A DNA stretch of 64,000 nt from Xanthoparmelia taractica (Eukaryota; Ascomycota; Lecanoromycetes; Lecanorales; Parmeliaceae), in NCBI GenBank assembly GCA_033085395.1, contig JANQBS010000045.1, positions 1 through 64,000 on the forward strand. Reading direction: 5' to 3'. Of the stretch, positions 9,467 through 20,393 are shown piece by piece (position 1 is the first letter of the stretch; every line of letters starts with the position of its first letter). The notes beneath the pieces are model-generated. The model was not told where the DNA came from, ran no database searches, and was given only the letters and a program-made list of their open reading frames with translations. The position numbers and the translations under genes are program-made.

Positions 9467-10915
9467 ATGATGTCGGCTAGTCCGACCTCATCAGCAGCAC
9501 CGAGTTTCAGCAGAGGAAGCATGAAGAAATCGCTCGCCGACGAGCTTTATTGTGCTTTCGAAAACATAGACCTCAGCCCAACTTACACCCTCGAGATGGT
9601 GGAGAGTCCGAAAGCCAGTTATGAGGGGATGATGATGGAGGATATCAGAACGGCCGAGGATATGGTCCCAGAAGGGCACGAAGGCCATTCAAAATCCCTG
9701 GGAGTCGCTAACGATGATCCAGAATCCCATATTGCGGTGAAGGAAGACGGCGTGGAGCTTCATACTGCAAACAACGCCAGCAACGCCGCCCCTAACCTGC
9801 CGCCCAAAAAGAGTGTCTTCATCGAGCACCTAGATCCAAACACCACCTCGTCTCAGCCCATTTCTCACAAAGAACAGACGAAGCTCATAGCTTCAAAACA
9901 CAACCGAGAGCTCATTGACAGGAACGCGGATGGATTCTTCAAAATGGGGACTATGCCCTCTATCACAGACGTAAAGCGACGAGTGCAACAATCAGACGGG
10001 ATTGCGGCGTTACAGAGGACGCTCGTCCCTGCTGCAACCTCTAACGCACTTACATCCAACACTGGCAGTTCTCATGTCTCGTTTTCTATGACTCCGGAAC
10101 CAGGCAAACGTTCTTCGACGCTACAAAATGTCACCTACGCCGAGTCTAGAGGTGTCAAGGCTAGGAACCATCATCATAGCCCATACCCATCCGCTGCTTC
10201 CAGAGCAAAGAATACGCCTCGCTTCTCGCTAGCGCGCGATCTGATAGCGTCAGGCTACAAGAAGCGAATGGCCGAGCCATCAGCGCCCGCCCGATTCGTC
10301 CGACTGCCAACCGACCCCGTCATCGTATTCACGCGCAACATCGCAGACTGCGGTCTCAAGCTCACTATCCCCCACCAACCGGGTTCAAACGATGAACACA
10401 AAGAAGAAAAGGAACGAAGAGGCCGCAACACCACCCCAATAACCTCCCTCCAAACCATCTCGCCACCCAACGCCCCCAAACCCGCCCTCGACTTCGGCAC
10501 CCCCCGCGCCTTCCTCGCAGACCAATGCATCGAATCCACCTGCCCCATCCGCTTCGCCCACGCAAAGGGCCCCTACCACCACAAAGGTTCCCGAACCACC
10601 AACATCATGACCGGCCTCTTCGGGCACTCGAACCCGCCGCCGGAGATCTGGAACACGTATAGGAATATGCTTCACATATCAAGCGAAGGGCGGATGGTGT
10701 CGCCGGACGGGAGGCCCGGGGGGAGTTGTGTGGATGAGGATTTGGTGATTGCGTTTGCGGTGTTGCATTATGGGGGGTTGAATGAGGTGAGTGGGGGGGA
10801 GTTTCGGAGGAGGTATGCGGGGGGGCATATTTCGTCGAGGATTGCGGTGGGGGTGGGGAGTGTGGAGTCGTTGAGTGGTTCGGTGGGCTCTTGGGCGGCG
10901 AGTTTGAAAGGATGA
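9467..10915 (+). CDS. Unknown protein with C-P/GPY/SNPPP motif, long copy
   Basis: A 482-residue protein; the frame is open from 9314 but the first ATG is at 9467 (MM doublet). Residues 1 to about 350 look disordered, rich in Ser, Pro, Asn and charged residues. Residues 354-395 carry C-x4-C-P-I-R, H, GPY-x-H, then FG-x-SNPPP-x-IW. The same motif occurs in the gene at 11669, so the two are local paralogs. The spaced Cys and His pairs (C-x4-C, H-x6-H) suggest metal binding, but I know of no described family. The last 90 residues become Gly/Ser-rich with biased GC-rich codons (10700-10915), unlike the rest of the gene. A downstream intron that changes the tail cannot be excluded. Confidence 0.65.
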   Translation: MMSASPTSSAAPSFSRGSMKKSLADELYCAFENIDLSPTYTLEMVESPKASYEGMMMEDIRTAEDMVPEGHEGHSKSLGVANDDPESHIAVKEDGVELHTANNASNAAPNLPPKKSVFIEHLDPNTTSSQPISHKEQTKLIASKHNRELIDRNADGFFKMGTMPSITDVKRRVQQSDGIAALQRTLVPAATSNALTSNTGSSHVSFSMTPEPGKRSSTLQNVTYAESRGVKARNHHHSPYPSAASRAKNTPRFSLARDLIASGYKKRMAEPSAPARFVRLPTDPVIVFTRNIADCGLKLTIPHQPGSNDEHKEEKERRGRNTTPITSLQTISPPNAPKPALDFGTPRAFLADQCIESTCPIRFAHAKGPYHHKGSRTTNIMTGLFGHSNPPPEIWNTYRNMLHISSEGRMVSPDGRPGGSCVDEDLVIAFAVLHYGGLNEVSGGEFRRRYAGGHISSRIAVGVGSVESLSGSVGSWAASLKG

Positions 10916-11668
10916 GGTGGGGTTTGGTTTGAAGGTTGTCGCTTGACTTGGGGGGAGAGTAGTTTGGGATTCCTCGAGATGGGGCGAAGACGGGGGCGGG
11001 TGTATAGGCTGGAGTCTTTGAGGGAAGAGGTGCGATATGGTGACTTTGAGTGTGGTTGACTTGGTTGCTAATGTAAATAGATTGTCGTTGTACTGGAGAG
11101 CGACATCGCCATCTTCTGGAGATATATAAGTACAGAACGGTGCCGACTGGCAAGGTATAAGGCTTCTATAGAAATCAATTGGGATCCAAAACGGCAAAGT
11201 ATGTAGCTCACGACACACTAGCCTGTCCAATCGGCTCATAGCTTTGGCAATTTGGCTCTAGATTCCTCTATCCTATACCCATGACCTCGTTCTCAAGTGT
11301 GAAATCCCTCAGCTTTTGCTTCTGAGGGGGTGTAAGCGCGACAAAGCCCTCTCTGTTCATACCACGAATACCTCTTTATGGTGAGAACATCTGAGACAAT
11401 GAAGTGTCTACGGGCGTGAGACAAGTCATTGTTAGTGAGTGATACACGACATCTGTGTTTAGATCACTGGTCTGAGTTCCTATAACACTTGTCAGAAAGC
11501 AGCTGCACAGCAGCTTCAGACTTTACTAACCCCTCTACCATCAGCCACTGTATCACCAACAAATCTTGCGAGCCCAAAGACTTCCTCACAGTAGAGCCCA
11601 AAGACTCCCTCACAGTACCAGCAGTCATCCTCAGCTGCAAGCTTTCCTATCGAAGTATACCCGCCAGG
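10916..11668. other. Intergenic between motif paralogs
   Basis: No supported gene. The frame of the next gene is open from 11489, but without ATG until 11669. It includes a near-duplicate of about 20 bases (gagcccaaagacttcctcacagta and gagcccaaagactccctcacagta) at 11571-11620. Confidence 0.4.
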
Positions 11669-12247
11669 ATGTCGAAGGCACCGAACTCAGCTCAACCCAC
11701 ATCCTCACCTTCTTCATCAAGCACAACAGCCACGGCTCCAACAAGTACGCAAGGCGACGCACAAGGCAGGGCCGCTCCAACAGTCTCAACCGCCCAGTCA
11801 AACTGTGCCATTTACGACTCCGAGGACGATCTCTCAGACGCACCCGAAAGCCCCGTCTTCCCCACCACCCCAACCTCTTCAACCCCTCCCTCTAGAGCGG
11901 CTCCTCCAACCCCAGACTCAGACTCTGACCTTTCCTCCGCACCCGACAGTCCCGTCTGGCCTGGAACTCCCAAGAGATCACCAACTCAGCCCCGCTGCAC
12001 AGAAAAGGACTGTCCAGTGAGAGAAGCAGTCCGCCGTCATCATCAAGGACCTTATCTGCATAATGGCGAGCGGCCGTGGATAAAGGGGACGATATTCGGG
12101 GACAGCAACCCGCCGCCTCATGTGTGGGAGTCGTGGATGAAGATCCAGGCTAGAGAGCGTAGCAGTACTGTCGAGGACGATTGGAATGTTTTTGGGTTTT
12201 TGAGGTGGCATGTTGATGATCCGAACAGGAGACTTCTGGGTAATTGA
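11669..12247 (+). CDS. Unknown protein with C-P/GPY/SNPPP motif, short copy
   Basis: A 192-residue protein from the first ATG of an open frame. The N-terminal half is low-complexity Ser/Thr/Pro and contains two copies of a DSxxDLSxAPxSPVxPxTP unit. From residue 110 it carries the motif shared with the gene at 9467: C-x4-C-P-V-R, then H-x2-GPY-x-H-x-G, then FG-x-SNPPP-x-VW. It ends soon after, with FGFLRWHVDD and a short tail. It may be a shortened duplicate of its neighbour. Function unknown; zinc binding is only suggested by the conserved Cys/His spacing. Confidence 0.65.
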   Translation: MSKAPNSAQPTSSPSSSSTTATAPTSTQGDAQGRAAPTVSTAQSNCAIYDSEDDLSDAPESPVFPTTPTSSTPPSRAAPPTPDSDSDLSSAPDSPVWPGTPKRSPTQPRCTEKDCPVREAVRRHHQGPYLHNGERPWIKGTIFGDSNPPPHVWESWMKIQARERSSTVEDDWNVFGFLRWHVDDPNRRLLGN

Positions 12248-12747
12248 GCGTTATGGATGGAAAAATTGGAGAGAGGAAGGCTGTGTTGTTTGACTTGTTA
12301 TAGCGTTGTTTTAGGCGGAAAGATGCATGCGCTGTGGCCAGTCATCAAGCGTGCCCGTCTTGGGCGTTGTTTCATAGATAGTAGGCCTCAGACACCAACA
12401 AAGAACACTTGCGTGGAATTAGTGTAGCTGACTAAGGACGCATCTAGGGGTAGAGTCCAATCAAAGCACAGCAGGTTCAGGGCAGGATTGGCGATAACAC
12501 AATTACCTTTAGCTATACATGGTACAGGGCTGAAAAAAGTGTCTTTGTTATTATAACACTTTCCTTCCTTGGGCAGTATAAAACGTCCAGCAATTATTCT
12601 CACCCCGAATCAAAGTCGACATTTGGAACTTGTCGCAATTCACCTCCAAGAGTTCCTGCAAAGACAGAGACGCACCTAAGATTACGAAAACCCCTCCCAC
12701 TTTAGATTTACAACTGTTCAAGCCGACACTTTCGGTTAGAGTTCACC
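12248..12747. other. Intergenic, nothing recognised
   Basis: No domain-bearing ORF, repeat or RNA gene seen. It provides the upstream region of the broken F-box-like gene. Confidence 0.35.
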
Positions 12748-13124
12748 ATGCCTACCCTTCTTGATCTCCCAGTCGAGCTCCACCTCATGATCAACTCCGA
12801 GATACCCTTGAATGACATCGAGCAATTCTCACTCTGTTGCAAGGTCATCCACTAGCGTTCGGAGAAGAGACTAATGGAACAGTACGCAAGAAGGCGCCAT
12901 TATTCCACAGTTGCGGTTGGACATATCGACAACCGGACGGAGGCCTGTCGAATGAAGATGCTACCGCAATGCTGGGAGACTTGCCTGTTTTAAAGGACGA
13001 ACTGTTACCGAATCTCTCCAGCATCTTCTTCGAGCATGTTGAACGATCCGAGATTGATGAAATTGTGGTGAAAGAGTGCGAAGATGCCGGTGTAAAGATG
13101 GAATTCTGGCAAGCTTCCACGTAA
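12748..13124 (+). pseudogene. Broken F-box-like gene
   Basis: The ATG at 12748 begins LLDLPVELHLMI, the start of a typical fungal F-box helix, followed by FSLCCKVIH and then TAG at 12853-12855. The same frame continues for 45 codons (RSEKRLMEQYARRR...), then stops. A protein-like reading resumes in another frame to 13124 (SSIFFEHVERSEIDEIVVKE). So there is one premature stop and one apparent frameshift. F-box proteins recruit substrates to SCF ubiquitin ligases; this copy is probably dead unless two introns repair it. Confidence 0.5.
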
Positions 13125-13972
13125 GTAGAAAGGGTTGTCGAGCGAGAGATGGGCGATAGGAAGCCAACAAAGATACAAGTCCTATGATCCACCTTAATCG
13201 GGTTGAGAATTTTGGCGTTGCGTTATTGATAGCTAAGCATGCAAGAAGGATAATAAGTCAACGTGTGAGCTTCATTGACCATGACCCTCAATTCTTGGTA
13301 CCTGTGCCTTTCTAGTCTCCTCAGTAAGGAGTCTTTTCGAGAGTATTTCTTAAAAAGGGGAAAGACTTGCACCTTTCCTATATTGTTTCATGAGCCACAA
13401 CAAACAGATCATGAATGCAGAAAGTCGAGATGGAAGATCCTCCGCGAACAAACTTTGTGCTAAGTAGCTCGAGCCTTAGCCCTATCCCTCTTTACGCCAC
13501 CACTAACCAGAAGTTTTACCATTAAGTTCTCCTAAGGAAACGCAACAGCAAGGTTAGTTGATCTACGCCGACAGAGTATACTCTAACGCTGTACCCATGA
13601 GCCTCCTATCCAGGTGAAGCTGAGATCTATTGGGGATGCACTTTCGTCAAGCCACTGTTATTTGACCGGAAATTGAACACGCCTTGTTGCGTGAGGTTGT
13701 ACTTTGAAGATTGGGAAGAAGAGGGGGCAGTTAGGATGTATACTATAAGAGGATAAAGGTGTAACTTTAGAGGTAGTCCTGTTAATTGATTTGGACATCA
13801 ATGGCGTTAGGCTATTTTCAAGGGAAGCTATGTATTGAAGAAATGTGTTGGAAATTGGGAAGAGGTAGTAAAGATATTGGCTGAATGTTAGTAGAACGAA
13901 AATCTTTAAGCACGGTCCCTCTCTGACTACTTCTCCCCGCTGTCTTCCTGCTGATATCATGAACCCGTAGCC
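13125..13972. other. Intergenic, nothing recognised
   Basis: Only short ORFs without domains. This is the 3' side of the oxidoreductase gene. Confidence 0.35.
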
Positions 13973-15198
13973 TTACAGAGAGACGACCACCTTCTTAGCG
14001 GACACACCCTTCCTCTGAATGTCAAATCCTGCCTGGATATTCTCGAGACCCTTCCCAACAACATACGGATCGGGGGCAGCGATGTACGCACCCTCAGCCA
14101 AAGCCCGGGGGAGAAAATCAACATAAATAGCTTTCCCGACTTCGTTGTAGAGGAGCGTGGAGCCAAAGATGAAATTGGTCCGTATGCCTCTGGTTTTGGA
14201 TTTGACCCAGATGTTCGTCATGCCGGATATGTAGGACGCGGCGGTAGTGACAACGACGAATGTTTTCGGCGGTGGTTGAGGTACCGGGTATGTGGCCATA
14301 GAGATGAACTTGTTGCCACTGCACTTGGCAAGGATGTCGAGGCAATTCTCGGCCGCTCGGGCGCCAATGGAAAGGGCGCCGGCGGTGGTTTTACCTTTGA
14401 ATGCGCGGATCAAATCATTGGCGACAGTTTTGCTGTTGTAGTCGAATGCTTCGCTGGCACCGAGCTTCTTGACGAAGTCGAAATTTTTTGGCGAACAAGT
14501 GGTGATGACTTCATAGCCGGCGGCAACGGCGAGTTGGATAGCATTACAGCCAACGCTTGTCGACCCTCCCCAGATGAGAAGAGTCTTGCCTGTTGGCTTT
14601 GGAGAAGCAGAGGGGAGTTGAAGTCCCAGCTGGTCCTTTTGGAATAATCCACAGGCTGCGGTGGATACGCCCAACGGAAGGACAGCAGCGCTTTCGTATG
14701 ACATAGTAGGGGGGATCGGCGATGCCGCATTGACTAGGAGAACGGTATATGCTTGAAAAGCGCCGTGTGGGGGGCTGTTGTACTTCTGATCTGTTCCGTT
14801 CGCATGCCCGAGGACCCGGTCGCCTATCTTGAAGCGAGTGACGCCAGGGCCGACCTCTATCACCTCCCCGGAAACGTCCATACCGAGGATAAAAGGATAC
14901 TTGAGCCAAGAGAACATCATCTTCCCCATGTCCTGTATAAACCAGTCAATTGGATTGATTGCCACTGCGCCCTAAGTGAGGTTTTGGTTAACATTTTCTC
15001 TCGGAGACAAGGTTTCAAGCACATCTATCCCGCTCCAGAGGTATTTTGTGCGGCTCATACCATGTACGGTGCTGATTGCGTTTGACTTACATTCTTGATG
15101 ACCATTTCATTTTCACGTGGGGGTGTGTAAGGTGCGGACTTGACCTCTAAGGGCTTGACTTTTGATGCTGTCTGCCATGCTGCAGTGTTGGTAGGCAT
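13973..15198 (-). CDS. CipB-like medium-chain oxidoreductase
   Basis: Two exons: 15198-15091 and 14971-13973, joined across a 119-base intron (GTAAGT donor, TTAG acceptor), giving 368 residues. Exon 1 begins MPTNTAAWQT. The fold is the medium-chain dehydrogenase/reductase (quinone oxidoreductase) type: GroES-like N-terminus with GMDVSGEVIEVG near residue 66, and the NAD(P)H-binding loop GGSTSVG at 171-177. The zinc-ligand Cys/His pattern of classical alcohol dehydrogenases is not evident, so despite the family name 'zinc-binding oxidoreductase CipB' it is probably a zinc-free NADPH-dependent reductase. Substrate unknown; cytosolic by lack of signals. A TATAAA lies about 130 bases upstream. 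It is divergent from the Zn2Cys6 regulator at 15767. Confidence 0.88.
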
Positions 15199-15766
15199 GC
15201 TGAGTTTGACCGAGGAAAAATGAAAGAATGCAAAGATTATATGGTAGAATGATGAGATGGGGGAAGAATGGGGAACGATGATAGTATTTCTGATGGGGGA
15301 GTAATGGGGTGAGGGAGGCTCCCTTTATACCCCATAGTTAGCATCTTTCCGGGACTTTGCTCACGATAGCCGGCGGAGATATGGTTGCCCCGTGCATGAG
15401 AGGGCGTTGTATCCATGTTATTATCGATGTTGGCATTGCGCGTGGGCAATATATGAATGCAGGTATAGGTTCTCGGTCGCACTAGCGTGCCGATTCGAGT
15501 ATAGTCTACTTTATCGAATGCGAAGTGAGGTTAGCGCATGTATGGAATGCGAAACGAGGTTAGCGCGCGGAACATGAGGAAAGATCAGGAGCCGTATTCG
15601 TGTACCTTGCTTTCGGCAAATCTAGAGCGAATTGAAGTAAGATGAAGCAACACCTAACCTTTTTTTGCAAAGACCCAATGGCCTGGGCAAACGAAAGCTG
15701 CTTCGCTCCACCCATATTCTACAATTAATGAAGCTTTAAGAGGTTTGATCATCTCAAGATTCAGTC
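15199..15766. promoter_or_regulatory. Divergent promoter region, reductase and regulator
   Basis: 568 bases separate the start codons of the reductase and the Zn2Cys6 factor. A TATAAA for the reductase is on the minus strand at 15324-15329. Short CG-rich sequence words recur (gaggttagcgca, gaggttagcgcg) at about 15530-15565 and could be binding sites, but this is speculative. Confidence 0.4.
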
Positions 15767-17123
15767 ATGATCAACCGCTTGCCATCATCTGAAAATGACC
15801 CCAGCCGCAAACTCAAGGCGCACCGCAAGTCTCGGCGGGGGTGCGGTAACTGCAAACTTCGACGTGTCAAAGTAGGTAAGTTCCACCCTTCAAGGTCTGC
15901 GAGAAATCCATGACTAAGGCCACGCTGGAGTGTGATGAGAGTAGACCGAGATGCAAGAAATGCACAACTTTTGGCGTCTTATGCAACTACGATGGCCAAT
16001 ATTCTGAGCTACAGCCATCGGTTGGCGGGGCTGCCAAGATCGAAACCCTGCAGATATTGCCGTATGCACTCAAGCAGACCCTTCCGAGCATAATCGCTCC
16101 GTCATTGAGATTACAGTCGACAAGATCTTGGGAAAGCAGGGATGCAGAATATGACTTCAGGGAGCAGGACTTGGAGCTGCTAAACAAGTTCCAAACAAGA
16201 ACGGTCTTCACAATTACTACAGACCAAAATCTGTCCATGTATCAAAAGGAAACCTTCAAGCTCGCTCATTCAGTAAGGACCCTGGCACATCCCTGGCAAA
16301 CCCGGCTGACCCTGATGCACAGCACCCTTTTCTGATGCATGCGTTGCTGTCCTTGACACTCATGCATGACCGCTACCTGTCCGCTGTGACAAATACAAAC
16401 TTGTCCATCGTAGAAGCTTTTCATTTGTACCAAGGTACAGCCCTCTTCAACAGCAAGTTATCAGGCCCGATTGAGGCTTCAGAGCGAGATGCCATCTATG
16501 CCACGGCGGTCTGCCTCGGCGTGATAGCATTCTTTTATATCGAGGCAAAGACGCCAGAGGAAGCGTGGCCGCTTACGCCACCTTCACCTTTGGACCTCAA
16601 TTGGCTAAGCCTCAGCGACGGAAAGAGGGAACTTAGCAAAGTCTCCCAACCTAGAGGAGAAAAAAGCGTATTCCAGACGCTGAGGCCTTTTGAGAATACG
16701 AAACCCAAATCGACGTCTTCCACTGTACCTGGACTGGAAGCCCTTCCTCCCGAATTCATCCACGTATGCGGCTTTGACGCATCGTCTACTCCAGAGAATA
16801 ATCCCTACTACGCCGTGGCATCTGCGCTTGCGAAATCACTACACAGTGACTGCAAGCTCACTACCATCCTGAGCTTTCTGTCTTTCATCAGCAACATGCT
16901 CCCGGAGTACAAGCAGTTGCTGAAGCGAAAGGATCCAAGCGCGCTTCTGCTGCTGGCATATTGGTTCGCGAAGATGTGCCAATTCCATCATTGGTGGATC
17001 TTGGGGCGGGCAGCGCTCGAGGGTCAAGCTATCTGCATGTATCTGCAAAGGTATCATGGGAACAACAGTGAGATTCAAAAGCTTCTGCATTTTCCAAGGA
17101 CGATGTGTGGTGCTGTTCATTGA
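15767..17123 (+). CDS. Zn2Cys6 transcription factor, Upc2-like finger
   Basis: Three exons: 15767-15871, 15931-16272 and 16323-17123 (introns of 59 and 50 bases with GT-AG ends and CTAA/CTGAC branch sites), giving 415 residues. The first intron falls inside the DNA-binding domain, as is common in this family. The finger is C26-x2-C29-x6-C36-x6-C43-x2-C46-x6-C53, preceded by basic HRKSRRGCGNCK, the style of sterol-regulator Upc2-type factors. After splicing, exon 3 begins HPFLMHALLSLTLMHDRYL, the usual start of the fungal regulatory domain. It is a nuclear DNA-binding activator or repressor. As the divergent neighbour of the CipB-like reductase, it may control that gene; this is inference. Confidence 0.88.
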
Positions 17124-17278
17124 TGAGTTTTTGGAACCGTAGTGGCGAAGCAAGAATATTATATAGAAGCCATCGTCAGCTAATTGGTTTTTTTTGGAGG
17201 GTGCATCAACCGGAAAATCAACCGGAAAAGATCGTGCAGGATTCAATGGCCGCGAAGTCTATAAATCTTCGAATCAGA

Positions 17279-17500
17279 CTCGACTAGGTTTAGCGTTCGG
17301 AATTTTCTCGGCGGGATATAGCAATACGAAAATCCACAGTCACGGCATCTCGAAACCTCAAATGGGATAGCGTTCGGACGGGATTTCCTCGGGAGATTAT
17401 AGCAATACGAAGGTTGAAAAGGTGGAAAGTGATACGAAAGTCAACGGTCACGACCAACAGTCGCCAAAATCCTTTAAAGCCTCGATTGGCTTAGCGTAAT
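17279..17500. repeat. Dispersed short repeat, three copies
   Basis: Two full copies (about 17279-17331 and 17356-17411) and one partial (17477-17500) of a unit reading TTAGCGTTCGG ... TTTCTCGGG ... ATATAGCAATACGAA. A further copy lies at 21559-21615. The partial copy keeps only the leading part (AAAGCCTCGATTGGCTTAGCG). It fills most of the gap between the transcription factor and the next gene. Confidence 0.7.
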
Positions 17501-17690
17501 AGAAAGCGGACAATTACCTTAATGTACCTTAGTCATGAAACGTCAAGCTAGCGCACCCTATTATCATGAGCTTAAATATACCTGTAACAGTGTCACATCC
17601 CGCATAGCAACCTCACCATATGGCCGGCGCGTACTCTGAACATTCTCTACCTAGCACTCCTCTCCATTCCTTCTGCGCTGGCGCAGCTAG

Positions 17691-17700
17691 TATATAAATA
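17691..17700 (+). promoter_or_regulatory. TATA box
   Basis: TATATAAATA, 47 bases upstream of the ATG at 17747, in the right orientation and position for a core promoter. Confidence 0.55.
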
Positions 17701-17746
17701 CAATCATCCACTGCTTCACATCCCGCCTTCTCTTCCTCCACTCAAC

Positions 17747-19506
17747 ATGGCTCCCAAGCGCACTTTTGCAACTGAGCAGAAACGTGCAAGCCGTATTCCC
17801 CCCCCTTCCCCTTCTCTTTTCATTCGATAGCCGCCAATACTGATCGCTTAAAGAGATACAATCTGCCGGCGTCCAGAAGAACACGAAAGCCTCACCTTCC
17901 TATAAGGCCTCTCGAGCCCAGACCTCCCGAGTCCGAGCAGAACGCTCAATCAACACCCCCGTCCTCATTCCCACTCCTTTTCGAAGGGTCACTCGATCTT
18001 CTACCAAGACTACCCACGCACGTGCGGTACCCTCACCCGACACGCCAACCGTTAAATCTAATCCGATCGAGCCTACTCAACAGGCCTTGACGACGTCCGA
18101 CAACCTAACCGAGCCCCTACAACCTACACGACGAAAGCGAAGACTCGAACCTGAATACGAGTGCTCAGACAAGCGACGACGGAAAGATTCACCATCTGTG
18201 TTCGAGCCGGCCCCATCTTATACGCCTCTCAGCAGGAGGAACTTGAAAAAGCTCGACAGTGAGACAATATCGGAGACATTCGACAATATGTCAGAAAAGA
18301 AGCGATCAATGTCGCGGCGATCGAGCACTACGGATATGAACCAGGATACGGCGTCACAGTCCTCGCTGAAATCATCGTACTCGCAGTCCGATTACCGCAT
18401 GATCAACCTTGACCGTGCAAGAATCGTTATCCAGCATAGAGGCCTACCACAGCACATTCAGTCTCGGATCGACGGCATCATCCAGCCTGAGACCTCTGAA
18501 GAAAGGAAGAGCGTTCTTTTCTCTATCGCTGACTCCTTGTGCGATGCCTTCCCCGTTGTTCTGGAAGTAGCGAGCAGAGAAGATGATTCCGTCGAACTGA
18601 TCTATCGTGCCCTAGAGTCTATGGATACTGCATTATTCAGCGAGGTATTCGCCTTCCGAAGAAAAGCAGGTATTTTAGACCTATCTTATACTGGCGTGTT
18701 GCTCTACTTACATTGTCTTAGACTGGGACCCGATTCTGAAACCCAATGTTCAACATAAATCCTTCCACACCGACCCTCTGGCCGAGTCTACCAATGACAC
18801 AAACGACTCCCTTGATCGATCGAGCAAACGGCAACAAACAGAGGCGTCTTATGCCTCACCAGAGACATCCGAGAACACCATGCCACCACCTCCACCTCCA
18901 CTGCCACCCAAGCAGGACGCTTGCGGTGTCAAGACCCCTCGTCCTGACATCACGATAGGATTCCACCACTCAGTCGTCGCCAATAAGTTAAGGACGCTGG
19001 GTGTCGGCGAGCTCGACGCTGGCGAGATCCTGAAGTGTCTGCAATACGATCGGGCCCTTTACTCTAGCCCTACGCAACCAGCGCTTCTTATCCGTTTTCC
19101 ATCGCTTGTTGTTGAAGGGAAGTCATACGCAACTGGCAAGACTATATATGAGGCCGAGAATCAGGCCGCTGCATCCGGAAGCTGCATGCTCGTCGTTCAA
19201 CACCAGCTGGACGATCTCACCCAACGCCGCTCTCCTAGGCCTGAGTCCCATCAAAGCAAGGAACCTCTAGCCTTCTCCATTTGCAGCGAGGGGCCCATCA
19301 TGCTACTATACGTGCATTACACCACGTCGGTGCAAGGTGCGCGCTTTTACAACATGCATCTCCTTGAGGTCTGTCATGCAACGCGTCGGAATTCGGTCAG
19401 GGATTTTTTTATGGTGGTGGCAGGCGTAATGAGATGGGCCAGTTCCGAGCTTTTGGACGAAGTAGCACATCAATTGTTCTTGGTATGGAAAGCTGCACAG
19501 CCGTAG
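17747..19506 (+). CDS. Conserved-looking protein of unknown function, three exons
   Basis: Exons 17747-17792, 17854-18669 and 18722-19506 join in frame through introns of 61 and 52 bases, giving 548 residues. The first 210 residues are basic and disordered, with Arg/Lys-rich blocks (RRKRRLEPEYECSDKRRRK) that look like nuclear localisation signals. Residues about 215-290 are an ordered helical segment. A Pro-rich linker (PPPPPPLPP) then leads to a globular C-terminal domain of about 200 residues ending in LDEVAHQLFLVWKAAQP. I do not recognise the C-terminal domain. A TATA box sits 47 bases upstream. Without the introns the frame breaks at 18758, so the second intron is well supported by the continuity of protein sense. 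Confidence 0.7.
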
Positions 19507-19812
19507 GCTACATCGCTGTACAAATACATCAAGTCCTATATATCACAAAACGTAGTAAAGATGGACTGTTCCGTGTTTGAAGACGGAGGACCAACGTTGA
19601 GATGATCTACTGTTCCGGAAACAAGAGGATACATAAGATCAATATGACGCCATCGGCCAGCAGGGAAAGAAAGTTAGAAAGAAAGCAAAGAGCTTTGCGA
19701 ACTGACACGATTGCCCTCATCTGTTGCATCAATAGGTATATCGCTCCGAGGAACGAAGCTTCAAACCAAGCCCCGCCACCAGCCGCCTCTAGCTCATAGC
19801 GTTACCAACAAA

Positions 19813-20325
19813 ATGTATGCCCTTCACGCATCGAACGAGCTGCCGAGACGAAGGGAAAAGGCTAACGTCTTGCCAAAGTTTTCTTCTACGTCGTTAACTT
19901 CAGCCTCTCCCGAGACGAAAGCAATCAACAATTCTCGCTCACAAAAAAGATATACGAACAGCCTGGGGAGGAGAAACTGGAATGCCGTGCCTTGCCAAAA
20001 GGAGGGAGATTACAACAGCTATCGAACCCGCAGAATGATTGAGCAATTTCCCGGCTTGCTGGGTCCTTACGAGCCAACTCCATGCCAGCCTCCAGAAGAA
20101 ATCATCCGGACCTTAATGTACAACAATATTTACTGCCTACCACCTCCAGGTATTGAAATGATCAGAGTCTCCTTTTTAATAACTACAAGTTGTAGGATAA
20201 TAAGCATGATATTATACGAACGTTGTCGAAGACGCAGTAATAAGTTACAGGCTTCGTGGTCAGCACGAAGCGAAGGGATAATACGTGTCAAAGACACTAT
20301 TTCTTTTGGCAAATCAATTGCATGA
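19813..20325 (+). CDS. Small hypothetical protein
   Basis: 170 codons from an ATG at 19813. The N-terminal 110 residues are basic and Ser/Asn-rich with EQFPGLLGPYEPTPCQPPEE; the last part turns hydrophobic and Arg-rich, and may be read-through of an intron starting at the GTATTG near 20147. No family was recognised. Its only support is length and a fair codon pattern. Confidence 0.3.
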   Translation: MYALHASNELPRRREKANVLPKFSSTSLTSASPETKAINNSRSQKRYTNSLGRRNWNAVPCQKEGDYNSYRTRRMIEQFPGLLGPYEPTPCQPPEEIIRTLMYNNIYCLPPPGIEMIRVSFLITTSCRIISMILYERCRRRSNKLQASWSARSEGIIRVKDTISFGKSIA

Positions 20326-20393
20326 TAACCGATAGATCTAGTATCACCCATTATCAGCCCCAGATCCATTCTCATCCTCACCTCAGCGCTCGC

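Noticed and set aside
10255..11239. Long minus-strand ORFs around 10255-11239
   Set aside because: Biased composition from the Pro/Ser- and Gly-rich plus-strand region; no domain, and antisense to a better gene.
2611..12247. Single operon-like ubiquitin system formed by RING and GPY-motif genes
   Set aside because: Adjacency is best explained by tandem duplication; the two families are on opposite strands and nothing ties their functions together.
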